From CAYQVW01 sp964421245 (GTDB lineage Bacteria; Margulisbacteria; WOR-1; XYC2-FULL-46-14), in contig CAYQVW010000025.1 in the NCBI GenBank assembly GCA_964421245.1, positions 1 to 18,593 on the forward strand: a stretch of 18,593 nt of DNA, read 5' to 3'. The position numbers and the translations under genes are program-made. Numbering within the stretch: position 1 is the first letter of the stretch; every line of letters starts with the position of its first letter. Of this stretch, positions 1 to 6,514 are shown piece after piece. The notes below the pieces were generated by a model. That model made no database searches, was not told the DNA's origin, and saw nothing but the letters and a program-made list of their open reading frames with translations.

Positions 1-53
1 TTATCATGATTTTCATATCTTAATGGGTGGTCCAGTTTTTGGGGTTAATTATA
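1..53. repeat. Left copy of a 53-bp terminal inverted repeat
   Basis: Bases 1-53 are a perfect reverse complement of 18540-18592. This copy contains an ATG at 23-25 followed by ten codons identical to the first ten codons of the minus-strand gene that starts at 18570 (Met-Gly-Gly-Pro-Val...). Here that frame then runs antisense into the 3' end of the gene at 49-1413 and stops at about 130, so it is only a remnant of a gene start. The stop codon of the 49-1413 gene (49-51) lies inside the repeat. Since the repeat sits exactly at both window ends, it may simply be where an assembly stopped. Confidence 0.95.
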
Positions 54-1413
54 CTAACCAGACAAGCATCTCTTCTGTTCCTACTGTCTTATATTCCGGG
101 CTGCTTCTAAGTCTCATTTGGTACATATGATACATATAGAAATCGAACGCATCCTTATCTTCTCCCTTTAATTCCCTTGTTTTTCCAGCAGCTACTGCAG
201 CTTCTACTTGTCTCGTTTTAATATCCAGACCAGTTAACACCTCTATAAAAACAGGGACATCAGAATCGGGCCTAAAAGTTGCATTATTATCTCTTGATTG
301 AGGAGTAATGCCTACAGCTTTAACTTGTTTTAATAAAGGCCTAAAGTAAGTATCAACACGCCTTTTTGCTTCTTTATAATCTCCGGTATAAAGGGCAAGA
401 GATGCCGCTACCACTTTACGAGTTGTAGGACCATTGGGATAAGCTAAGTGATAATCAGCCAGTGCATATAAATAGTCTTCTATTACTCTTTGCCCTTCCC
501 ACATCTCTAGCTGGTCAACCACAAAGAAAGAGGAAAAGGCAAGAGGCGGTCGATAAGACTCTAACCCGGGAGTCCTACTTCTATATGGCATTCCTCTTAA
601 TTCCTCAATTCTATCCCGACCTTCCTCTTTTTGATTTTCAACAGCACCAGCTAGATAAATATTTGGAAAATTTTCAGGAAAGAGCAAATGTGCAATTCTT
701 TGAGCATAAAAGCAATAGTGATTGTGGGGTCTGTCATAGCCAAGAGGACGATCCTCTCTCGGTTTAACAAAACCGACTACTAAAGGTTTTTGTAAAGGAT
801 GATCTAATTCATAAATTACCTTTTCTTCTCCCTCCCCCAAACAGACCCCTGTCCTAGCCCTGAGTCCCTGAAAATAAAATAATGGATTACTGTTCTGCAC
901 AATTCCAGTATTTTGCCATTTCCGAACCTCAACCTCAGTATCAAGTTTCACTCCAAACCTCGCTTCAACAGCCTTATTAATTGCATCATTTAACCAAGGC
1001 ATACTATAGGGTTTGGTAAAAATTCCATCCACACTTTGACCAAATCTTCTCTTTGCATCCTCAAGATCTACCAAATTCTCCGAGACAATAACAATTACAG
1101 GATTATCTCCATATTTTTCTCTAACCTTTCCTATAAAAGACCTTCTCACCTGCCAATCCTTTGTGTCAAGAAGGATAATAATTTGCGGTTCATGGCTTTC
1201 AAGAGCAGCCTCGGCACTTGCTAAATCAGTATACTCGTCTACCTCTTCATGTCCCAGGACTCTAAAATTTGCTACAAGGGAGGGACGAACAAACTCGCTT
1301 TCCTCAATAATAAAAACCCTTTGCTCTGATCTCACAACTCGAACTGGCGCTCGAGTTACAACTCTTCTTAGTGGCAAAGGCCCTGGTAATTTCTTTCCTA
1401 TTCTTCCGCCCAT
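49..1413 (-). CDS. Receiver domain fused to an unknown, kinase-like domain (paralog of the next gene)
   Basis: 454 residues. Residues about 31-150 look like a CheY-type receiver: a beta strand ending in Glu37-Glu38 where Asp-Asp is usual, a probable phospho-acceptor Asp83 after a hydrophobic run, Ser111 at the Thr/Ser switch position, and Lys134 in an FTKP motif. The acidic pair is therefore altered. Residues about 165-454 align nearly end to end with the gene at 1398-2294. This part has a glycine-rich stretch LGEGEEKVIY (192-201), a lysine at 217 after VVGFV, Asn377 and Glu391, which could correspond to a kinase G-loop, beta-3 lysine, catalytic-loop Asn and DFG-like site; that is inference only. 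The start is supported by AGGAG at 1424-1428 (complement of CTCCT). It overlaps the end of the upstream paralog by 16 bp, so the pair is co-transcribed. Function unknown; possibly signal transduction. Confidence 0.8.
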   Translation of the reverse strand: MGGRIGKKLPGPLPLRRVVTRAPVRVVRSEQRVFIIEESEFVRPSLVANFRVLGHEEVDEYTDLASAEAALESHEPQIIILLDTKDWQVRRSFIGKVREKYGDNPVIVIVSENLVDLEDAKRRFGQSVDGIFTKPYSMPWLNDAINKAVEARFGVKLDTEVEVRKWQNTGIVQNSNPLFYFQGLRARTGVCLGEGEEKVIYELDHPLQKPLVVGFVKPREDRPLGYDRPHNHYCFYAQRIAHLLFPENFPNIYLAGAVENQKEEGRDRIEELRGMPYRSRTPGLESYRPPLAFSSFFVVDQLEMWEGQRVIEDYLYALADYHLAYPNGPTTRKVVAASLALYTGDYKEAKRRVDTYFRPLLKQVKAVGITPQSRDNNATFRPDSDVPVFIEVLTGLDIKTRQVEAAVAAGKTRELKGEDKDAFDFYMYHMYQMRLRSSPEYKTVGTEEMLVWLV

Positions 1414-2294
1414 TCTAAAAATTCTCCTGTTCCCACTGCTTTATATTCTCGTTCAAGACCACCAGTATTAATATGGTGCATATGAAAATCAAAGGCTTCT
1501 CTATCTTCCCCTTTTAATTCTCTAGTCTTGCCAGTATTTACAGCTGTTCTTATTTGATCCTTATAAATGTTTGTTCCAATTAGTACCTCCATAAAGATAG
1601 GAGTGTCAAAATTTGGTTTAAAAATGATGTTACTGGGAGTGGTTTGAGGGGCAATTCCTACCTTTCGAACTCTTCTTAATAAAGGAGGAAAATAAGTGTC
1701 AAGATGTGCTTTAGCTTCTTTATATTCTTCGGTTTCAAGAACATCTAATTCTTTTAATGCCTGATGAGAAGTGAAACCATGAGGATAGCGTGATTCAAGT
1801 CCTGCTCTTGCATGTTCATAAGCCTCAATTATTCTTTGTCCTTCCCATATTTCCAGTTGATCAACTACAAAGAAAGAGGAAAAAGTATGGGACCGTTTAT
1901 AGATAGAGAACCAGGGACATCGACTTCTAAATGGCATCCTCTTTAATTCTTCAACTTTCGCGGGGTCTTTTTCTTCTCGATTTTCAATGGCACCAGCTAG
2001 ATGAATATCAGGAAAGTTTTCAGGAAAGAGCAACCAAGCAATTTTTTGGGCGTGAAAGCAATTATGATCATGGAGTCTGAGATTACCAAAGGGACGAAGA
2101 TCTTCAGGCTTAACAAAGCCAACTACTAAAGGCGTTTGTGATGGATGATTTAATTCATGAACTGTTTTTTCTTCTCCTCTCCCCAAAACCTCACCAGCCT
2201 TTGCTCTGAGTCTCTGATAGAATAATAAAGAATTACTACTCTCTACAATTCTAGTATTTTGCCCACTCCAGATTATTTTAGAAGCAACTGCCAT
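1398..2294 (-). CDS. Unknown protein, stand-alone kinase-like domain (paralog of 49-1413)
   Basis: 298 residues from the ATG at 2292-2294, chosen because AGGAG lies 5 nt upstream (2300-2304). A longer frame to 2387 exists but would run through the murF promoter and start. The whole protein is one copy of the domain that forms the C-terminal two thirds of the neighbour. Blocks shared by both include LG.GEEK (37-43), VVGFVKP (57-63), LLFPENFP (88-95), FFVVDQLE.WEGQR (141-154), PIF.EV (232-237) and GKTRELKGED (255-264). I do not recognise the family. The pattern G-rich loop, Lys62, then a PSNIIF segment with Asn222, then Glu236 resembles an aminoglycoside-phosphotransferase or kinase fold in which the catalytic Asp is replaced by Gln217. 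No signal peptide or membrane segment is visible, so it is probably cytoplasmic. Confidence 0.8.
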   Translation of the reverse strand: MAVASKIIWSGQNTRIVESSNSLLFYQRLRAKAGEVLGRGEEKTVHELNHPSQTPLVVGFVKPEDLRPFGNLRLHDHNCFHAQKIAWLLFPENFPDIHLAGAIENREEKDPAKVEELKRMPFRSRCPWFSIYKRSHTFSSFFVVDQLEIWEGQRIIEAYEHARAGLESRYPHGFTSHQALKELDVLETEEYKEAKAHLDTYFPPLLRRVRKVGIAPQTTPSNIIFKPNFDTPIFMEVLIGTNIYKDQIRTAVNTGKTRELKGEDREAFDFHMHHINTGGLEREYKAVGTGEFLEWAEE

Positions 2295-2354
2295 AAGAAC
2301 TCCTATCCATCTTACCCAAATATCGCACCTAATACCCAAAAATTTCACCTTTAA

Positions 2355-2363
2355 TGATATAAT
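2355..2363 (+). promoter_or_regulatory. Extended -10 promoter at the murF start
   Basis: TGATATAAT is a perfect extended -10 box (TGnTATAAT). The A of the murF ATG (2370) lies 6 nt after it, where transcription should begin, and no ribosome-binding site can fit between. This predicts a leaderless murF mRNA. No -35 box is evident, as is common with extended -10 promoters. Confidence 0.65.
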
Positions 2364-2369
2364 TATTTT

Positions 2370-3407
2370 ATGCCTAAAGCACCTCAAATCTCAATCGACA
2401 CCCGCACTATTAAAAAAGGTGATCTTTTTATTCCCATAAATGGCCCCAACTTTGATGGGCGTAAGTTTATTCATATTGCAAAGAAAAAAGGGGCCAAAGT
2501 ACTTGATGTCAAAAATGGAAAAAAGGCTCTTCAAGATCTGGCAAAAAAACACCGCAATAAATTCAAGATTCCAATTGTTGGAATAACCGGTAGTTGTGGG
2601 AAGACAACCACTAAGGATATGTTGGCTTCGATATTATCACAAAAATATCCCACACTAAAAAATGAAGAGAACCTTAATAATGAAATTGGTGTTCCACTTA
2701 CACTTTTAAAATTAAAGAAAAAACACCGGGCCGCAGTAATTGAAATGGCCATTCAAAAACCGGGAGATATGGATGAGATTGTTGAGATCGCCCGCCCTAC
2801 TCATGCAATTGTTACAAATATTGGGGAAGCCCATTTGAAATACTTCAAGACTAAAGAGAATATTGCAAAAGAAAAAAACAAAATATATAAATATGTTTCT
2901 CATAAGCCACTAAAACCAGCAGAACTTAAAGGTATTAAACTTCCAATTCCAGGAAAACACAATCTAGAAAATGCAGCTTGGGCAGCTGCCATGGCAAAGT
3001 TACTCGGTTGCACAAAAAAGCAGATCAAAAAAGGATTAGAAACATTTAAGCCATCTAACAAACGAATGGAAATTATTAAAAAGAATGGAATTACAATTAT
3101 AAATGACACCTACAATGCCAACCCGCAATCAATGAAAGCAGCCTTGGAAACTTTAGCTGAGTTTCGCGGAAGAAAAATTGCAATTTTAGGTGATATGCTA
3201 GAGCTTGGCAGAATCACAAAACAAGCCCACAAAGAGATTGAAAACTTTGCCAAAAAGATAAAAATTGATCAAATTATTAGAGTACATCAAAAAGAAAACA
3301 AGAAAAATGTTATAAAACAAATAAAAAAAATTATCAGGCCACGAGACATTATTCTAATAAAGGCTTCACGAGGTCTGCACCTGGAAGAGATTGTTTCAAG
3401 GTTGTAA
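2370..3407 (+). CDS. murF: MurF, UDP-MurNAc-tripeptide:D-Ala-D-Ala ligase (compact form)
   Basis: Cytoplasmic ATP-dependent ligase that adds D-Ala-D-Ala to the peptidoglycan precursor. Visible landmarks: SIDTRT..GDLFIP at 8-22 (substrate-binding domain), ATP P-loop GITGSCGKTTT at 71-81, Glu125 of the EMA block, TNIGEAHL at 149-156, GKHNLENAAWAAA at 195-207, NDTYNANPQSM at 245-255 and ILGDMLELG at 272-280. It has 345 residues, against about 450 in typical MurF. An in-frame TGA at 2355-2357 excludes an earlier start, so the usual first 20 or so residues are absent. The central domain jumps from the KEKNKI segment (168-172) almost directly to GKHN, losing roughly 70-80 residues. The frame stays open, so this looks like a real compact form rather than a broken gene. 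Its last 12 bp overlap the convergent gene. No other mur gene is adjacent. Confidence 0.9.
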   Translation: MPKAPQISIDTRTIKKGDLFIPINGPNFDGRKFIHIAKKKGAKVLDVKNGKKALQDLAKKHRNKFKIPIVGITGSCGKTTTKDMLASILSQKYPTLKNEENLNNEIGVPLTLLKLKKKHRAAVIEMAIQKPGDMDEIVEIARPTHAIVTNIGEAHLKYFKTKENIAKEKNKIYKYVSHKPLKPAELKGIKLPIPGKHNLENAAWAAAMAKLLGCTKKQIKKGLETFKPSNKRMEIIKKNGITIINDTYNANPQSMKAALETLAEFRGRKIAILGDMLELGRITKQAHKEIENFAKKIKIDQIIRVHQKENKKNVIKQIKKIIRPRDIILIKASRGLHLEEIVSRL

Positions 3408-4277
3408 GATGCTACCTTTTTCTCGCGGAAGTTTGCCTCTCTCTTCCAAACTATACGAGCCATCTGGATAAACTATCATAAATGCTGGTGACATACTTCC
3501 ACAATAATTTTTGCAAACAGGCAGATGGTTATTTTTATAAGCTGTGTCAGGAAAAATGTCATCTTCAACCTCTACTATACCCACTCTGTTAGTACTACCA
3601 CGGTAGACTTCTGTTATCTCTTCACCATATTCTTTCTGTAAACTTGAGGATAAAAGTGGCAAGACCATATTGGTAAAGAATCTTTTTACGGAATCCATCG
3701 AAAAAATCCCATACTCTGGGTCATCCTCATCCCCACAAGCACCTTTTAAACTAATAAGGGAAGGATTAAAAAGCTTAATCAGAGAAGCTGCCCTTTTAGC
3801 ATGCCTTTCTAACCGACCATCCAATTGTGCACCTTTAAACTGCTTGTATATTAAATGGAGAGAAAGTTCTTCGGCCCTAAAACCTAATTGATTCATACCC
3901 TCAGCTGCAGCTAAAACCACCGAACTATCACCGGGACCACAACAAAACAGTAAAGCATTAGCCATACATTGTTCTTCATAAATATTTTGGCTAGCCTCAA
4001 ACAAATGAGATAAATTAAATCGCCCCCATCGATATAAGGATATGTCGGTTCTTTGGGTTATAAAGGATAATTTTAAATCCATTTCTCCAACAGTGTTTGC
4101 CACAGCCATAAATAATGGAGCAGGCATAAAACTCATTTGGGGAGGAGCATGGACAGCACAAAATAAACAGGCATTGGAACAACCAGTATTAACTTCTACA
4201 CCAATATTTCTAGCACCTTTTTCTTTCGCTCGTAAAAATGGTGCCTTATTAATACGCGGCCTGGAACCAACTAACAT
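3396..4277 (-). CDS. Radical SAM-type small protein
   Basis: 293 residues. Cys33, Cys37 and Cys40 form a CxxxCxxC motif just after a beta-strand-like stretch (IGVEVNTG), the standard placement for the SAM-binding 4Fe-4S cluster. Further cysteines at 104, 112, 113, 181 and the pair 255/259 near the C-terminus could hold an auxiliary cluster or modify a substrate. After the first half, similarity to any known radical SAM subfamily is not obvious to me, so the substrate is unknown. The ATG at 4275-4277 has an AAAGGAGA ribosome-binding site 8 nt upstream (4286-4293). It converges on murF with a 12-bp overlap and is transcribed alone. The protein is short for a full radical SAM barrel, so a partial barrel or a non-catalytic Fe-S protein remains possible. 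Confidence 0.65.
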   Translation of the reverse strand: MLVGSRPRINKAPFLRAKEKGARNIGVEVNTGCSNACLFCAVHAPPQMSFMPAPLFMAVANTVGEMDLKLSFITQRTDISLYRWGRFNLSHLFEASQNIYEEQCMANALLFCCGPGDSSVVLAAAEGMNQLGFRAEELSLHLIYKQFKGAQLDGRLERHAKRAASLIKLFNPSLISLKGACGDEDDPEYGIFSMDSVKRFFTNMVLPLLSSSLQKEYGEEITEVYRGSTNRVGIVEVEDDIFPDTAYKNNHLPVCKNYCGSMSPAFMIVYPDGSYSLEERGKLPREKGSILQP

Positions 4278-4330
4278 AGTTCAAATCTCCTTTAGTCAAT
4301 TTTTCGTATCCCTCTCTATATATATCGTAA

Positions 4331-4336
4331 ATTATA
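4331..4336 (-). promoter_or_regulatory. Possible -10 box for the radical SAM gene
   Basis: ATTATA on the plus strand reads TATAAT on the minus strand, 53 nt upstream of the start at 4277. No TG extension and no convincing -35 box accompany it. In contrast to murF, this gene has a good ribosome-binding site, consistent with a leadered mRNA. Confidence 0.35.
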
Positions 4337-4358
4337 CCTAGAAATTTCACTTTTTCTC

Positions 4359-4367
4359 TGTTAAAAT
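4359..4367 (+). promoter_or_regulatory. Extended -10 promoter of the tRNA-Leu gene
   Basis: TGTTAAAAT matches the extended -10 pattern TGnTANAAT. Transcription would start near 4374, leaving a leader of about 6 nt before the tRNA at 4380. The same box in reverse orientation serves the gene at 15640. Confidence 0.5.
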
Positions 4368-4379
4368 TTAAGAATCTGT

Positions 4380-4460
4380 GCCGGGATGGCGGAATGGCAG
4401 ACGCACACGCTTAAGGAGCGTGCGCTGAGAGGCGTGGGAGTTCAAATCTCCCTCCCGGCA
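4380..4460 (+). tRNA. tRNA-Leu (anticodon AAG)
   Basis: Full cloverleaf. Acceptor stem GCCGGGA (4380-4386) pairs with TCCCGGC (4453-4459), with discriminator A at 4460. D stem GCG/CGC is 4389-4391 with 4402-4404. Anticodon stem CACGC/GCGTG (4406-4410 with 4418-4422) encloses loop TTAAGGA, which puts AAG at 4413-4415 with G at position 37. A long variable arm CGC/GCG (4423-4434) marks a class II tRNA. T stem GGGAG/CTCCC encloses TTCAAAT. CCA is not encoded. A34 is unusual outside tRNA-Arg in most bacteria and would presumably be edited to inosine; it would decode CTN leucine codons, mainly CTT/CTC. Reading the anticodon as TAA would break two base pairs of the stem. Confidence 0.95.
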
Positions 4461-4480
4461 TTTTCTTTAAAAATTGCCTA

Positions 4481-4508
4481 TTGCTTATGCAAGTTAATGC
4501 GCTATAAT
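4481..4508 (+). promoter_or_regulatory. Sigma-70-type promoter of the flagellar operon
   Basis: TTGCTT (4481-4486), a 16-nt spacer and a perfect TATAAT (4503-4508), 32 nt before the first flagellar start codon. It is a housekeeping-type promoter; I see no sigma-28 (TAAA/GCCGATAA) or sigma-54 (GG/GC) box. A transcript starting near 4515 would carry the strong ribosome-binding site at 4527-4534. Confidence 0.6.
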
Positions 4509-4540
4509 ATCGAATAATATAATAGAAAGGGAGGACCGTC

Positions 4541-5227
4541 GTGGTCGCACAATCTGTACCAAACAGTAATATAACTCCTTCTCGCCTGTCGTCGGATAAT
4601 AGTACCAAAAATTTCGCTGATGGATCCTTTGATCAGCTATTAAAAACCGCTCAAAGTAATTTATTGGGTTTCAAAAAATTAGAATTCAAATTTCATGTTG
4701 TATCAACAAAACAAAAAGAAGATGTTAAGACAGAAAAAGAGCCAAACCAGACAGCACAGATTGAAACAAGCAAAAGCAAAGAAAACACTTCCGAAATACA
4801 AGAAAAATTCGAATTGGATAATACCGAAACACTAAAAGAAGTTTTAACTAAAAACATCCCTCCTGCCAACATAACTTTTAATGGGTTATTTGCAGGCAAT
4901 ATTCCAGCAGAAAATATTATGCTGTCAAAAACTAATCTGCAACTTATAATTAATGATATTATTAAACAGGCTAAGCTAATTAAGTCGCAGCAAAAGACCG
5001 AGCTCTCGCTCTCTCTTGCAAATAAAGAATTGGGAAAAATGTTTGTTAATCTAGTTATGAAAAATGGACAGGTATCAATAAATATTTCGGCAGGAACCAA
5101 CACAAAAAGATTTTTAGAAGACCATCTCGAAGAGCTTGAAATGGCTCTGGAAAAATCAGAAATCAATCTTGATTCAATCAAGATATCGGAGGTGCATTAT
5201 GGCCAATCCAACCACCTTCCCAATTAA
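4541..5227 (+). CDS. fliK: FliK-like flagellar hook-length control protein
   Basis: 228 residues, starting at a GTG with AAGGGAGG 6 nt upstream (4527-4534). The N-terminal half is polar, Lys/Glu/Ser/Thr-rich and looks unstructured. Residues from about 155 to 222 resemble the FliK C-terminal domain: LSLSLANKELGKMFVNL, then GQVSINISAG, then FLEDHLEELEMALEKSEINLDSIKIS. In the family, the exported N-terminal part measures the hook and the C-terminal domain acts on FlhB to switch export specificity; an flhB lies in the same operon. It is short for FliK (usually 350-450 residues), which mainly means a short linker. It is first in the operon, and its end overlaps flgD by 29 bp. Confidence 0.65.
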   Translation: MVAQSVPNSNITPSRLSSDNSTKNFADGSFDQLLKTAQSNLLGFKKLEFKFHVVSTKQKEDVKTEKEPNQTAQIETSKSKENTSEIQEKFELDNTETLKEVLTKNIPPANITFNGLFAGNIPAENIMLSKTNLQLIINDIIKQAKLIKSQQKTELSLSLANKELGKMFVNLVMKNGQVSINISAGTNTKRFLEDHLEELEMALEKSEINLDSIKISEVHYGQSNHLPN

Positions 5228-5693
5228 CTGGGGACAATACGGCAATACTGGAACAATAGATACTTCGTCGTTTTCACGTACCGGATCTGCCTTCACCGAT
5301 CCGCAGCTGTTTGAACTAACCCTGCAACAAATGATTAATAAAAGTGCTCAAACTCTTTTAAGTCCTAGTGATGAAACAGCAGAGGATGATCCTTTTTCAG
5401 CTTTTAGTTTTAGCAACAGTAGCTCTTCAAGTCTTTTCACTGGGATTGGTGGGGTAAACATGCCTTCTGATCTTACTGGAGGAAATATTCTAAGCACCAG
5501 TCAATCACTAACAATGCAGATGATCGCCCGATCTGGATTGATCGGAAAAACAGTTACTGCAACCGATCCAGAAAACACTAGTCAAACAATTAGTGGTAAA
5601 GTTGAAGGCGTATCGGTAGACAAAGGGATTTTACTTGTTAATGTAGGAGGAATCGAGGTTCCGCCTGAATACTTATTGAGCGTTGCAGAATAA
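5199..5693 (+). CDS. flgD: FlgD-like hook-capping scaffold protein
   Basis: 164 residues from the ATG at 5199, chosen because GGAGGT lies 5 nt upstream (5188-5193); a longer frame from 5136 sits inside fliK and lacks such a site. Residues about 105-160 contain the FlgD signature: a Met/Ala-rich helix, then SGLIGKTVTATDP, ISGKVEGVSVDKGILLVNVGGIEVP. The usual N-terminal block with FLKLL..QL..QDP is not recognisable; a LFELTLQQMINKSAQTL helix may replace it, followed by a Ser/Phe-rich linker. The long C-terminal Fn3-like domain of enteric FlgD is absent. FlgD caps the growing hook and is exported, which fits its place between fliK and the hook gene. Confidence 0.7.
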   Translation: MANPTTFPINWGQYGNTGTIDTSSFSRTGSAFTDPQLFELTLQQMINKSAQTLLSPSDETAEDDPFSAFSFSNSSSSSLFTGIGGVNMPSDLTGGNILSTSQSLTMQMIARSGLIGKTVTATDPENTSQTISGKVEGVSVDKGILLVNVGGIEVPPEYLLSVAE

Positions 5694-5709
5694 TTAGGAG
5701 GTAATTAAT

Positions 5710-6513
5710 ATGTTTAACATAATGATACAAAACAAAGGATCGATTGAGGCACTAAATAGTGCGCTAGCAATCCACTCTGCTAACATTGCAAATATGTCAG
5801 TCACCGGATACAAAGCTCTTGATATCTCTTTTGAATCAATTTTAAATCAAGTTGTTAGTGGTGGATCTGCAGCAAATACCTTTGCTAACAAGGGTGGAAC
5901 CAATCCAATGCAACTTGGTGGAGGATCGGCAATTGGAGATGTCTCGGTAGACTTCTCCCAAGGGTCCTTCGTAGCGTCTCAGACTATTGACCTTGGTATA
6001 AACGGCAATGGGCTTTTTATTGCATCCTCTGACAATGGAGAGACCTTTCGCTATTCCAGAGCTGGTGACTTTACAGTAGACGCAAATGGAAACCTGGTAA
6101 CCTCTTCGGGTTTTCAAGTTTATGGTTTAGATGCAGCAAATAATCTTGTTGCAATTACCGGACTTCAGGGAAATTCTGCAAATTATTCTTGGGACGCTAA
6201 TGGTGCATTACTTTTTAACGGTAATCAAACCGGTTATAGGATTGCTTTAACTACTTTTCCAAATGCATCCGGACTAACCCAGGCCGATGGGACAACCTTT
6301 ATTCAATCTCTCGCCTCAGGAGATGCAACAGCCGCAGTCGCCTCTGGTGGTGCCGCTGGAACAATACAAGCAGGACAACTAGAGCAATCAAACGTCTTTT
6401 ATTTGGGGGAAACAATTGATTCGCTAGAAATTCAACAATCTATTAGTGCAAATTTGTCTGTAGTAAAGATGGCATCAGACATAATAAGTTCCTTTATTCA
6501 AAAATTAGGATAA
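5710..6513 (+). CDS. flgE: Flagellar hook/rod protein of the FlgE/FlgG family
   Basis: 267 residues. The N-terminus has the hook-basal-body signature (SALAIHSANIANMSVTGYKA, about 19-38); the middle has QGSFVASQTIDLGINGNGLFI and FRYSRAGDFTVDANGNLV, typical of FlgE/F/G; the C-terminus has GQLEQSNV and a closing amphipathic helix, which together form the D0 coiled coil. The protein is exported through the flagellar apparatus without a cleaved signal. Its position after fliK-flgD argues for the hook, but the length is that of the rod protein FlgG, with little of the variable surface domain seen in FlgE. AGGAGGT lies 7 nt upstream (5696-5702). Called flgE by context; flgG or flgF cannot be excluded. 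Confidence 0.7.
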   Translation: MFNIMIQNKGSIEALNSALAIHSANIANMSVTGYKALDISFESILNQVVSGGSAANTFANKGGTNPMQLGGGSAIGDVSVDFSQGSFVASQTIDLGINGNGLFIASSDNGETFRYSRAGDFTVDANGNLVTSSGFQVYGLDAANNLVAITGLQGNSANYSWDANGALLFNGNQTGYRIALTTFPNASGLTQADGTTFIQSLASGDATAAVASGGAAGTIQAGQLEQSNVFYLGETIDSLEIQQSISANLSVVKMASDIISSFIQKLG

Positions 6514-6514
6514 T

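Noticed and set aside
23..130. Small plus-strand frame from the ATG in the left terminal repeat
   Set aside because: Only the first ten codons match the gene at the right end; the rest is antisense of another gene and soon stops. Treated as a remnant of the repeat.
2295..2387. Longer N-terminus for the 1398-2294 gene
   Set aside because: It would cross the murF start and promoter, has no ribosome-binding site and has no counterpart in the paralog; AGGAG favours 2294.
4693..5181. Minus-strand frame of 162 codons
   Set aside because: Antisense of fliK; the hydrophobic composition is a by-product of the Lys/Glu-rich sense strand.
5136..5198. Longer N-terminus for flgD
   Set aside because: Basic, Trp-rich residues coded inside fliK in another frame; GGAGGT is placed for 5199.
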